Of a DNA stretch of 64,000 nucleotides, positions 12,191 to 23,399 are shown one piece after another. How positions within the stretch are numbered: the first letter of the stretch is position 1; each line of letters starts with the position of its first letter. This stretch comes from Hetaerina americana (lineage: Eukaryota; Arthropoda; Insecta; Odonata; Calopterygidae): positions 22,751,490 to 22,815,489 of the forward strand of contig JAKTNV010000001.1 in assembly GCA_022747635.1 (NCBI GenBank), written 5' to 3'. The position numbers and the translations under genes were made by a program. The notes under the pieces were generated by a model that saw nothing but the letters and a program-made list of their open reading frames with translations, did no database searches and was not told the DNA's origin.

Positions 12191-12754
12191 GTTTGTGTTT
12201 TCTATCTTTCTCTAAATATTCAAAATGTACAACTCAAACTAGTGTAATTTATACTACAGATAATTGTACTAATCGAAAAAAATGTGCATTTACAAAGAAA
12301 GTGCCGTAAATGCAATCTTCGGAAACTTTAAATAATTGGGTGTATATTTTTCCTCATAAGTATATGTACTAATTATGAGATATCTACATTGTATATATTT
12401 TCAATAGTTAACTAAACTTGGCCCAAGAAGAGCTGACCCTCAACTCCATCTCCGCATGTACAGGCTATAGATTTTTTGGTAATATCAGCACACATTTTCC
12501 CGCAAAGTGCTCGTCTATATCACATAAACTAGCTCATTAATCTCCCTAAAATTAATAAAGAACACTGAGTAACTCTCCCTCCATTAGCCTGCGTACGCAA
12601 ACCCTATGTTCGTGACTTAGTATAGGGGGGCCAAGTTCAGTTAATTAATTTCAATCATAGTCTACTCTGACCCTCAAAAATAACGTTATGATAGTTTCTG
12701 CTTCGATTATATGACGACTTTTGATGTAATGGGACACCTGATTTTTCATTCCAG

Positions 12755-12854
12755 ATATTCCTCCGAAACAGATGGGGGAAGATCTCTATTTTCATGAGAA
12801 ATGTGGGAAGAATGTTGTTTTGATCAATAGTGGATTAACAGCATACAGGAGAGA
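12755..12854 (+). CDS. NHR-domain protein, exon 2 (start of NHR)
   Basis: This 100-base exon has acceptor CATTCCAG and donor GAGA/GTAAGT. It encodes IPPKQMGEDLYFHEKCGKNV, then VLINSGLTAYRR. The pattern FH..CG.NV.L...G..A.R is the N-terminal signature of the Neuralized homology repeat. It joins exon 3 in frame (GA/T gives Asp-Pro). It was found by looking for the missing NHR N-terminus upstream of 16910, and both splice sites match. Confidence 0.85.
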
Positions 12855-12944
12855 GTAAGTAGCACATGTGACGCTCTCGTTGGGGCTATAGTATTAGAAG
12901 CTTAAGGATATTTAATATTATTATTATTATAAGGTAATCTACCG

Positions 12945-14135
12945 GTTAAGGTAGGTTTTTGGATGGACGAACCAACCAAATATTTTGTGGCTCCTAAGAA
13001 AACACAATCCAGCAGCGTACTCTACGTAAGGTCCCTCTTCCTCTGAGTACTTCCTTCCTTCCTTCCTTCATCCCGTCCAACATCCCTATCCTGTTCCTGC
13101 CCCTTCCTCGTTTGCTTAATATTCTTCCCTCTATTACAGTCTTCAACGTCCCACTGCCGATCAGTATGCCCTTCATCCATTTTTCCTGCCTCCATAGGAT
13201 TTCTCCCAACGAACCCCTCCCTTCGCCCACCATACCTCGTACTGCCTCATTTGTTTCTTCTCGGTCCATTTCACAGACTCCATTCTTCTCCACACCCTCG
13301 TTTCATAAGCCTCCAGTCTACGTCCATCCTGCTGCTTCAATGACCACGTTTCTGCACCGTACATAGCTACGCTCAATATAAAAGTTTTTACGAGTGTTTT
13401 CTTAATAACCTTACTCAACGTCCCTGTCATCAACTTCCTCCTCCTTGTGAAAGCCTTTTTACCTAGCGCAATTCTTCTCCTTACGTCCCTACTACTTTGA
13501 CCGTGTTGGTCCAAAATACTGCCGAGATACGTAAACTGTTCTACCTGCTCTAGTTTTTGCCCTCCTATTTCAATGTTTAGCTTAGCCTTTTTCTTTCTAG
13601 AGAATCGCATAACCTTTGTTTTATTAATATTGATTTTCATCCCATATCTGTCACAATGAATTTCCAATTCACTCGACAATCCCCATGGCTGACTGACAAA
13701 CTAAAGCTTGGTCATCAGCGAACCTAACTGATTTTACAAATTCCTCGCCCACTTTCATTCCTACCTCCAGTTCTTCCCACGCCTCTTTAATCATTTCCTC
13801 CACATATAGGTTGAACAGCATAATGGGCAATAATGCCTAGACTCCCTGTTCCCCACTCGCACCTGAGCAGTCTGAGACATGTACAGGTTGCGGATTAGCC
13901 TCCTATCCCTCCAATCTATTCCTATTTTCTGCAATATACTCATTAGTTTTTCCCAATACACTCTATCAAATGCTTTCTTGAAATCTACAAAACAGGCAAA
14001 TATGCCCTGATTGCGTTCTATATTCATCTCGATGAGTGATCTCATTACTGCAATAGCATCATGGTACCTCTCCCCTTCCTAAACCCAAACTAATCATCCT
14101 TTAGATAATCATTTGCCCTACTCTCTATCCTATTT
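12945..14135 (-). mobile_element. RTE-like LINE copy, 5'-truncated and broken
   Basis: Reading leftwards, this carries the RT block (IFACFVDFKKAFDRVYWEKL), then INKTKVMRFSRKKKAKLNI, GSILDQHGQSSRDVRRRIAL, then ETWSLKQQDGRRLEA and the 3' end at the CCGGTTAAGGTAGG motif. The FADD region is frameshifted and a deletion removes residues after VRVGNRESR. Large parts align with the copy at 24-25.7 kb. It is inserted antisense in intron 2 of the NHR gene. Confidence 0.92.
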
Positions 14136-14334
14136 AGTTACTCTGTGTTAAATTATGCACAATTAACCAAATTTGCTTGATACATTTTGAATTAACTGGT
14201 GCCATCTGTGAGTGGAGATTTTTGTTTACATTCATTATTTGTGGTGTGTTAGAGATTATTAAAAAGGCCAAACTTATCTCCATCGCAGCTTGAACTGTTA
14301 ACATTGTGCCGAACACATTATAGTAAAGTGGGCT

Positions 14335-14590
14335 TTGGGAGGCGTGGTCACTCCATGGGTAGAGAGTTTAGCTACTGGCCAGGTTTCTATACTGAGTGAC
14401 CCATCTGGGCAACCTCAGCTTCACCCAAACCCTGTGATTTCTTGGAAACCGTGAAGGATTTGGCCTCCCTATTCTAATGTGGGAATTCCAATTGTCTTAG
14501 TACAGGTGAGATCTACCCTCTTCTATCAGTCCATCCTACAATTTGATTACTCTGTTGGTTGGGGCAGTCACGGCCTACATGGAATCTTAC
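14335..14590 (+). repeat. SINE-B, degenerate
   Basis: The head (GTGGTCACTCCATGGGTAGA) and body (TTTCTTGGAAACCGTG; CTAATGTGGGAATTCCA) follow SINE-B order but with many changes. Box B is poorly preserved. Confidence 0.6.
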
Positions 14591-14774
14591 ATTTCTACAC
14601 ATTAATTTTAATTTGTAAGCAATAATTTGTTTCATTGCTATTGATTAATTCTTAAAGTGACTCCCATTTTAAGATACACTTATATTTTCAAAAACTGAAA
14701 CATTTTGTGAAATGAAATTTGTATTCAAATGAAGGCAATTAAAACATTGATAACAAGTAAACAGTGCTTACAGG

Positions 14775-14900
14775 AACCGTAATTATTGGTATTAAACCAG
14801 GTAAGGCAGGTTTTGGATGGGCAGAAGCCACCAAATAATTCTCTCGTCTCTCTCAACAAAGCACCCAACCCAACATCCTATTCTACAACAAGCACCCTTT
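14775..14900 (-). mobile_element. RTE-like LINE 3'-end remnant
   Basis: Only the extreme 3' end is present: the AGGTAAGGCAGGTTTTGGAT motif followed by CAAATAATT and the segment matching 12990-13040. It is a 5'-truncated insertion. Confidence 0.7.
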
Positions 14901-15010
14901 ATACTCCATATTTTGGCCATTGATAAAATGATAATACCCTCTAAACCTATTGTAATAGTATCCTAAACTTACTGAAGCATACATACTAAATGTACACCCA
15001 TGACCATAAA

Positions 15011-15291
15011 AACATAAAAACCATAAACACAGTAATCAACCCGAAGGTCGGTTTAGTAGGTGATGGTAGAGATCACCCAGTACTAAGCCCTATACGGCGT
15101 GTGAAAATTCACACATCAGGGTAGGGGGGCCAGTTCCTTTCCCTGTGCCCTTTCCCAGGAAGACCTGGTACCCAAAAAATCACATAGCTTGGGTGGAGCT
15201 GCAGGTGCCCAGAGTGCCTTGCCCGGGAATCGAACCCGGGACCCTCTGGTCCGCAGCCCAGCGCTCTACCCACTGGACTACCGTGACCCAC
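15011..15291 (-). repeat. SINE-B, full length
   Basis: A well-preserved minus-strand copy. It begins at the CCATAAACACAGTAATCAAC tail and ends at the tRNA-like head, where box B appears as GGGAATCGAACCCGGG. The SINE-B marker GTGTGAAAATTCACACATC is present. Confidence 0.93.
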
Positions 15292-15299
15292 CCATTCCA

Positions 15300-16254
15300 T
15301 TAGTTGAATTCAAATTGTATTCTTCTACCAGTGGATTGTTCAATGTTGAAGTATAAAGAAGAGAGACAACCACAGCAAATATTGTTAATCAACAAGGGAG
15401 ACATCTTGTAGTAATGAATTCATTCTAGTAATTTACAGCATTTGTGATTATTAATGTTTCTGATGTCCATCTGCTTATTGCAACTATACCCTGCACTGCC
15501 CACCATCGATTACAGTTCCAGAGGCTTTCTTTTCATATGATTTGCAACTTATGACACCCATGACATGTACCTTAAAATGCATCGGTTTTTTAATGTAAAT
15601 ACATGTACATATAAATGAATGTAGAGGGTACTGTGGGTAGTTTTTGGTGAAGTGAATGTCACTTGGTGTTAATTTTGTAATGGTGTGCTTTGTAAACTGG
15701 AAGTAGGATGATTATTGTGGGTGGAGGTAAATGTTTCAAAGTAAGCTGGTCAGCATATTGGTGCTGCCATTGAAGGTGACCCATTGGAAACCTGGTGGCG
15801 ATCATTGTGTGATGAATCTTGATCAGTTGATGAAAACCCTCTTCAACTCTTTCAACTCTGCTGCATGTGACAGAGTTACCAATCACGTATAAAAAATGAT
15901 ATGTATGCTCTCACCTTTATGCTACAGCAGAGGAACGGAGCTCATTTATCACGGTAACTGTTTGTGTTTTAAACTATCTCAAGTTGTAGGAAATTAGGGA
16001 AATTTTTAGCTGTAATATAATTACTGAAACCAACTCTGTTGCTTCTCTTAACTGTCACCTTTGACTGAGGATGCTTGCAGGATTGGTAGTGAAACTGTTG
16101 TCTGTTCAGGCCAGTAATAATGTTGAGAACCTTGATGTATGCAGAGATCAACTGATTAATGCCACAAAAATATACACCCATGAACAACATCATATGCTCT
16201 CAGATATACTCGTGTAAGTCAATACCAACTGGTCACATTATGCTGCCCATTGCT
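15300..16254. other. NHR-gene intron, no recognised feature
   Basis: Unique-looking AT-rich intron sequence. Short ORFs on the minus strand (15659, 15969) have no splice or family support. Confidence 0.5.
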
Positions 16255-16485
16255 TGTTTTATAGTTGAGGGTAGAACTTCCCTTGTACTCAGCTCAAAAG
16301 TGTAAGCAGTTCATGGCATGAGAGTCATTTCCTTTCCCTCTGCCACCTGCAGTTTCCCAGGAATAATTCATACCCAAATTATTGAAGATCTTTGGTTAAC
16401 CTGGGGTTGTCCTAAGTTGCCGGGGATTGAAGCCAGACCCTTCAGTTAGTAGCTGATTGCTGTACCCACTATGCTCTGCCCAATC
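16255..16485 (-). repeat. SINE-B, very degenerate
   Basis: The order of blocks (TTGTACTCAGC, CAGTTTCCCAGGAATAATTC, box-B-like GGGGATTGAAGCC, head near 16460) follows minus-strand SINE-B. Divergence is high. Confidence 0.55.
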
Positions 16486-16909
16486 CCTTCTATTTCAGTA
16501 CTTGAAAGCTTATATAATTACGTAATATAATTGGGTTGTACACCAGACTAACAACTGGCGAATCTAATACCAATTTTCAGTCATGATGTATATTTAATTT
16601 CAATTACACATTTCTTCATTTCAGTTAATATTGTTTCTTTTTAATGATTACTGAATGATATTATTTAGATTTTAAAGATTTTTCCATGTTTTTATTCTTG
16701 GCAATAATATTCAGATTTGAGATTCAGATTAATGTCAATGCATTGAGTCTATGCTGCTACTTATCAATCGGGAAATGCATTGTGTTAAGAGAGATTTATT
16801 TCTTATTCATAAAATGATTATTTTCTTTCATTCCCAATACATTTTGTTTGATTATCAATGAATCAAAGTGTGCTATTATCTGAATATTTGTCTTATTCCT
16901 TTTCTGCAG

Positions 16910-17086
16910 TCCAGAAGAGGAGGCATATTATGGAGAAGTGTTCACACACCGACATCTGTTTGATAATGAACTGTTTGAAGTAACTATTGATGAGAAAATC
17001 GGCAAATGGAATAGTTACTCTTTTGGGATTGGAGTTACAGTTCAAAATCCAGCTGTTGAATTACCTCAATGGTTGCATGACATGGA
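16910..17086 (+). CDS. NHR-domain protein, exon 3
   Basis: This 177-base exon has acceptor TTTTCTGCAG and donor GGA/GTAAGG. It encodes PEEEAYYGEVFTHRHLFDN, ELFEVTIDEKIGKW, then FGIGVTVQNP. The block (E)LFEV.ID....W..S..IGVT..NP is the core of NHR domains (Neuralized, NEURL2, NEURL4). Phases match both neighbours. In NHR proteins this part forms a beta-sandwich that binds protein partners; in Neuralized it binds Delta/Serrate tails. Confidence 0.93.
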
Positions 17087-17387
17087 GTAAGGATGATCTT
17101 CATTATATTCTGATGTCAATAAATTAAGTCTATCTATTTTTTGGAGTAACTCTTTGCAGGAAAGTTTTTAACAATATGGTACATTTTCTTGATACACTCG
17201 CTCATGTTACCATTAGGACCCACATCCAGGGGAAAATCTTTTGTTTTAATATAGCATCACATGCTTAATAATTTATATGCACCAAAATAAATTCTTAGGG
17301 AAACATAGTATTGCTAGAAATTGCGACCAAATTTCACATAAGTGTGTCCCAAGACTATGCATTCATGATACAAGTTCTATTCAAATT

Positions 17388-18652
17388 AAGATGAGACTTT
17401 GAATAAATATTTGATTTTATAAGTTACGCTTTAATCATGCTAATCACCTTCAAAATATATCCCTTGGCTGCCATTATCCAATGCTCCCAATGTTTTTTCC
17501 AGCTTTTGAATGCCACCTGGAAAGCTTCTTTCGGGATAGCCTTAATAAGTCTGCAGTGCAATTTTGTTGGATGTCTTCCATAGTTTCATATTGGCATCCT
17601 TTAAAAGTGGATTTGAACTTGGGAAATGGGGGAAAATTCCACCGGTGCAAGATCTGGAGAGTAGGGTGACTGGGGGATCACCGGTGTGCTGTTTTTGGTC
17701 AAAAACTCGGTAATAATCAATGATGTGTGTGCTGGTGTGTTGTCGTGATTAAAAGCATGAAGACTTGTTTTTCAACATTTGTGTGGTCTTCTTTGCGATA
17801 TGGCCTGTCTTAACCTTCTCATAACCTCTATATATGGCTGCCCATTCACTGATCGTCCTTTGGGGACATATTCACAATGAATAATTTCTTCCCAATTGAA
17901 GAAAACGATCAACCTGACCTTTACGTTTGATGGCAACATCAGAGCTTTTTTGGGTTGTGGGGAAGATGGCCCCGTTCACCGTAAAGACCGTGCTTTGTCT
18001 TATATATCAATGCTATAACTCCAGATTTTGTCACTTATGAGGATTGTTTTTAAGGAGTTTTTGTCGTCGTTTGAACAATCAATCAGTTGCTGGCCGATGT
18101 CAAGACGTTTTTGCATCTGTACACTTGCTGCACAAATTGGACGCAACGAGCTGCTTGCCCGAAATTTCTGTCAAAATGTTGGAACATGATCCAACACTAA
18201 TGTCAACGTCACTGGCAATGTCCCTGACAGTTAACGAAACGTTTGCTTGAATTAAATCATTCACACTGTTGACATTGATGTTCGTCCACTTGTCGGTTCT
18301 TCATCAGTCGAGTTTTGTCCAGACTGGAAGTGATTGTACCCATGAAAACACTGCCTAACTCATAGATTCATTGCCGAATGCTTCTTGAATCATTGCATAA
18401 CTTTCAGTTGCACTTCTCATCTGATTAAAACAAAATTCATTGCACACGTGTAGCTTCTCTAACAACTTCATTCTCACTGAAACAAGAATTTGTGCAGAAA
18501 TCTCGCACAAGAATCGCTGTTGTGCGGAGACAAGTCAAGATAGGGCCACGAGCAAGGTGTTATTTTACTTCTCACAGATGTCGCAATAAGGTGACGTTTC
18601 ACTGATTGTGATCTGTCAAGCAGTTCATGTGTAGAGAGACCAATCTCATCTT
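17388..18652 (-). mobile_element. mariner element, decayed
   Basis: About 1.27 kb bounded by short inverted ends (AAGATGAGA at 17388 and its complement ending 18652), the normal mariner size. On the minus strand the transposase C-terminus is recognisable: FPKFKSTFKGCQYETMEDIQ, NCTADLL, then SW..HWE, as in the mariner at 31-32 kb. Stops and frameshifts throughout make it inactive. It lies in intron 3 of the NHR gene. Confidence 0.8.
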
Positions 18653-18998
18653 TTTTGTGCAGAACTAGTATTATAAATGAACGAGTGGTCCGAGAAAGTT
18701 TTATATTAAAAAAATCCTATGTTTAAGGACTGTTTTAAATGAAAAAGTGAAGAGTTTATCAATTTTAAAATTTGGTGATCAAATTGGGTTATCTGTTCAT
18801 CATGTTATTTTGCTGTCAGGGTTATAATTTCTTTTCTTTTTCTATTGGGAATGCCTAGCCGTATTCCTTTCACTGCTCTTGAACACACCCAAAAATAAAA
18901 TTAATGTTGTGTAAAGCATGGAACCAATGAGTAATTTAAAAATGCACGGTGGACTTTGTTGAGTTCCATGGCAAACACTTTGTTAAAACTGCACTACT

Positions 18999-19114
18999 GG
19001 TTTCGCCAAATTTTGTATCCTCAGATACGCTTGTGCCACAGTAAGTGCTTTGAGCACACATGCATCACTTACTTCCACACGTACCCACCTGAGGACGCCT
19101 TAGTTGGCAAAACC
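18999..19114. repeat. divergent hammerhead-like pair (decayed inverted repeat)
   Basis: Two 49-base arms (18999-19047 and 19066-19114) are about 65% complementary around an 18-base loop. The right arm contains CTGAGGACGCC...GGCAAAAC; the complement of the left arm contains CTGAGGATAC...GGCGAAAC. Both resemble the hammerhead core seen intact at 62198. The G before AAA is lost in the right copy. It is probably derived from a Penelope-like element. Confidence 0.6.
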
Positions 19115-19251
19115 ATATGAAGAAATTTAGTAAATTGTGTTTTTTATGCAATTTAGTTATTTGTGGAACTTGTAAAATTTTGTATTCTGCAACACCAAAA
19201 AATTCTGTGCTCTACATTCATTTAGTTTCACTGTTTCATCTTTATTTACAG

Positions 19252-19342
19252 GGATTGTTCCTGGTACATGTATGGCAATGATGTTTATCATTTTGGAGAC
19301 AATTTGATTGAAGGTTATGGATTTGACATCAGGAATATCAAG
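19252..19342 (+). CDS. NHR-domain protein, exon 4
   Basis: This 91-base exon has acceptor TTTACAG and donor CAAG/GTAAAT. It encodes DCSWYMYGNDVYHFGDNLIE, then GYGFDIRNIK. It matches the NHR middle segment (W...G..V..NG..I...YG..L..L). The first base completes Glu112 from exon 3 and the exon ends on a codon boundary, matching exon 5. Confidence 0.92.
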
Positions 19343-19407
19343 GTAAATATTTCATAACCCATGCAGTAATCACGCTTGGTAACCTGTAGTGTGAATTTGA
19401 CTGGCTT

Positions 19408-19890
19408 TTGCATCTACATCTACATCAATACCCTGCAAGCCACCAAAAAGGTGTGTGGCAGGGGGTGCAGCACCAGGAGGAAAGGCTAAGGGATGAGGGG
19501 GTTACGGTTTATCAAATGGATGGGGAAAGGTAAGGGGAACCTGCAAAAAAATAAATCTATAAATATACTGGTATAACCATGCACAGTCGCTACCTTGTAC
19601 GTTAATACTTATTATGTCGAGCCGGCTCCTGGGGGATTTTGATTACAAGCATTCTGGTCTCTTATTGTTCTTGGAAAAAATGACCATTTCAACCTGTCAG
19701 TCTTGCAGTCAATCTCTCTAATCTTGTATTCGTGATCCCTCTGCCCGTAATCTGTTGGGGTTCGTATTATTGTCTTGATGTCATCGGAAAAGGACCCATC
19801 TTTAAATGTTTTTAATAAGTTTAATCTATATTGTAAACGCCGCTGTGTGAGGGAATCACAGCCTAAATTTTCTAGCAAAGTAGTTACGCT
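19408..19890 (-). mobile_element. non-LTR retrotransposon 3' end (CR1/Jockey-like)
   Basis: The minus-strand frame carries LTQRRLQYRLNLLKTFKDG and later KWSFFPRTIRDQNA. This is the conserved terminal peptide of LINE reverse-transcriptase ORFs (LE.RR...RL.....; ..SFFPRT...WN.L). The WN motif is replaced by QNA. The left end has the repeated CATCTACATC tract and a GTGTGTGGCAGGGGG block, typical of a LINE 3' UTR. Only the C-terminus remains. Confidence 0.78.
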
Positions 19891-20519
19891 ACTGCGTTGG
19901 TCATAGCAATTTTTGACAAATCGTGGTTGCGTAACCTCACTGATAGCACTGATTAGTCATTATTGCCATTGGTATTGGGAATTTTGGGTTGCTGACAATA
20001 ATGGTCATTTTGTACCTCTTACAATCCAGATTCGTTTATGAGTAAAACAACTCGAAAAAATAATCACCAAGTATTTAAACCCTATGCAAAAGGTTGTTTG
20101 AATAATAATTGTTATAAAAGGTCAATTTATTTATATATTCATTAAAAAATCTTTGCAGTGAAAAAGGCTTATATGTAGTTTGGTCCAGTTTTCATACAAA
20201 TCATGATTAGTAATGGAAAAATGTCTCAACCTAATGATATTATCTCATGGAAATCTTTTGATTTTTTAATGGTACACATAGTAAAGGACCAAGGTATATT
20301 TTATAATATAATAATATTATATTTTTATGGGAAAAATCTCTTTGAAATAAAATTTTTTGCAATTTAAACATAGAATAAAATTAAAATGGATTCCACTCAA
20401 ATATCATTTTTAAGCAGAAGTCAAGAAATACCTATTTCCTTCTGGAAGATATCTATATTTTATTATGGTCGAACCATACAATGTGGTGATTTTATTTGGG
20501 TATATTAACCCCCTACTAT

Positions 20520-20760
20520 GAAACATTTGATGGTTCTACTTGTTGCTTTGGCTTCCTCCATTCTCATCCACCACACCCATATCCCTGGAAGCCTCCAATT
20601 AACACTCATCCTCTTGTCTCTAAAGACTCGAGTCTCATCACGTTAATAGAGCACTACGCTCCATATTGAAAGTCTTTACTAACCATTTCTTTTCATTGTT
20701 ACTCATCATAACCATCATCAATTCTCTCTTCTTATCTTAAAATCTTGTGAAAAGGAAGTA
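20520..20760 (-). mobile_element. RTE-like LINE remnant, highly decayed
   Basis: Aligns weakly with the minus-strand LINE at 13330-13440 (GTACATAGC..AATATAAAAG and CTTAATAACC blocks). Preserved pieces are the CTACGCTCCATATTGAAAG and CATCATCAATTC segments. Confidence 0.5.
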
Positions 20761-21009
20761 AAAACAGGAATAAAAATCAAATGTGGAAGACCAAGATGAT
20801 AAAATTACGGATAGGGTTGTAAGACGACGGATAGGAGACAGAAGAGTGTGATACGATCCCTGTTACCCCTGTGTGTATTACAAGAAATATTAAAAAAGTA
20901 AGGGTCGTTTTCTCATATTTAAATTATTGGTGAGTAGGAAAAAAGTTGTACACAGCATTGCTATCTATTGATTGTTTCTGAAGCCACCTAAGTTATTGTT
21001 TTGATTCAG

Positions 21010-21730
21010 TAGTCATTTGCCTGTGGATGATGTAGATTACAATGCCTGCTAAAATCATTGCTCCCAACAGTTGCAAAGTGCATGCTGTGATTTGATTTTC
21101 ATGGATGAAAAAGGGTTTATCAGCTGCCCCAATTCATTGTGAGTTATGCCTAGTTTAAGGACCTACAGTTATGATTGAAGAAAGTTAGACAATAGTGTAA
21201 TAAAGACTATTAAAAAATGGCCACACAAATGTGTATAAAGAAGAGCGTAGCGGCAGGCCCAGTATCCAGACTGATGAAATTGTTCAACATGTCGGCCAAG
21301 AACTGCGATCTGATCAATAGTAGAAGATTAGTGCTGTGGGTGATAAATTTCCTCTTGCTGGATACACCCCTATTTACATGATTGTTATGGAAAAGCTTGG
21401 ATATCACTGTTGTGTGCAATGTGGGTACCGGGAATGCGCACCCAGCTACACAAAGAGAAAAAGAATTTCGAGTGTATGTACGTTTTTGGACCACTGTTGA
21501 CAATACGGAGATAAATTGACCTTGCATTTGACTTGACACTGTGACTTGATGGACAACCGTTTGAAGACTACAAGGAACTCACCGCTGCTGTTGTCAACTA
21601 GTTCAATTCCCAGGCAGTGAATTTCTATGCTAAGGAATTAAAGAAGTTGGTGCAGCGTTAAGAAAAGTGCATGGAAGTGAACGGTGATCATGTAGAAGAA
21701 TGAAATATGTAGGTTTGTAGGAAACTAAAA
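21010..21730 (+). mobile_element. mariner element, internally deleted and decayed
   Basis: Broken plus-strand frames show the mariner transposase N-terminus (EERSGRPSIQTDEIVQHVGQ) and the C-terminus (FYAKELKKLVQR followed by EKCMEVNGDHVEE). The catalytic D,D34D middle is missing. Upstream, GLSAAPIHCELC matches the first helix-turn-helix. It cannot encode an active transposase. Confidence 0.75.
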
Positions 21731-21734
21731 CTGT

Positions 21735-23395
21735 TCATAAGAACATTCTGACGAATGTATTTTTTTTTATGACCAAACGGACCTAACTTATGAAATAACC
21801 TTCATATTTTATCAGTTCTTTGATTGAAAGTGGGAATAGTGGTGGGGCAAATAGGGAAAGACTTTCATGAAAATAGAGTCAGTGGAATAAAGAAGCTCTT
21901 GAATGAAGCTCTTCAATTAGACATCTAAAGAAAAAAAATCACTCAAATATGGTCATTCTGTGGTTCAGCAATGGGACCATTGGAGGAATTCGCCAAGTTT
22001 GGATCGGACACTGTTGATGGAAAGAGGGTAAAGGAAAATTGTGTAGAAAGAAAGGATCTGTTGACGGCTGAAATGATGTTAGGGAAGGAGGAAAGTTGTT
22101 AGAATTTTTGTTGAGAAATCGTAATAGTTCAAGAATATTTTAGAAAGAAGAGAAAAATGCTAGCTGAGCGGGTAAATTTAGTACGACTCAAGGTTTAAGT
22201 GGATAAAAATGTTTGGAATATCAACTGAGTTTTATTGAAAAACTTCAAAATGTCTCTATAAATTAATGATGGGTAGATATGAGATGTAAGTTAGTCATGT
22301 TATTTCCCATTTCATCTTATTGAATGCACCTCAAGCATTTGGGATTCAGATGGTTGAAATATTTGATGAAATATATAATCAAGTTTTGATTCTGAAAAAA
22401 ATTTACACAAGAAAACTATCAGATTCTTAAAACATCACAAAATTTTTTTTCTTTCTAAGATGGACAATCAGATATTATAGAGGAAATAAATTTTTAAAAA
22501 GCTGGCACATAGTATTCCTTTTCTCATGCATCAATTGTGATGATAAAAGTAGAAAACAATAGGCAGTCAGACTTTTTATGCATTAGTGAACAATTAACGA
22601 AGATATATGCAGATATTTTACTTATCTGTTTTATTATTATTATTATTGATTATTTCCGTTTCTTCATGTCATATGACGTTGTAATTTGGCATGAAAACAC
22701 ATGCATAGACAGTTCAAAGTACAAATATATATGTTACAATTCATCCTCAAAAAATTCACCCACACTAGAGAATTATTTTATGTCTAGGATTAGCTTTTGC
22801 TTTCTTTTAAAAGAAGTTAATGATTAGGTGGACTGGATATGTATGGATATGTAGAGGAATCTCATTAAATACTGGTGAAACCCATTGCAAATAAATTTGA
22901 AACAGCAAAATATTGTAAATTAATTCATTTTTATGTTATGTAATGATTATTTTTAGTTAAATTATGCTGGCATTTAAATAAAGAACTTTATTATGACTAA
23001 TGTAAATCTTTTATCATATATGATTGATTGGCAACAAACATAAAATTAATATTTTTTATTATTTTCATATTTTAGCTTCTGCAGTTGCATATATCTTTCT
23101 ATGTCACTGCCCCCCCAAAAGACTGGGGTTGGGGGTGAAACCGTTGTTGCTGAAGTAATCTATGCAATGGAAATTACCGGAAGCAGAATGGAGCCTCATA
23201 CTTTGCTCAACTTTTTCAGGAGTATCTCAAAGATACTTAAGTGTCTACATTAGTTTGGCTGGGACCCACCGAAACTTATCTCTGTTGTGCTTCCGCCCTA
23301 AGGGAATCAAAGAGTTTAAAGTGTATGCAAGTTAAGTGATAGGCATATTGATTGGGATGTATCATCCAATCAATAAGCTAGGTGGTGTGCCCTAT
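21735..23395. other. NHR-gene intron 4 sequence, no recognised feature
   Basis: AT-rich sequence with a short AT-dinucleotide patch and several homopolymer runs. The 96-residue ORF at 22537 has AT-driven composition, no domain and no splice context. Confidence 0.5.
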
Positions 23396-23399
23396 CCAT

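Noticed and set aside
12133..12309. 68-residue ORF starting upstream at 12103 taken as a stand-alone gene
   Set aside because: Only the part up to 12190 makes sense, as exon 1 of the NHR gene; the rest runs into intron.
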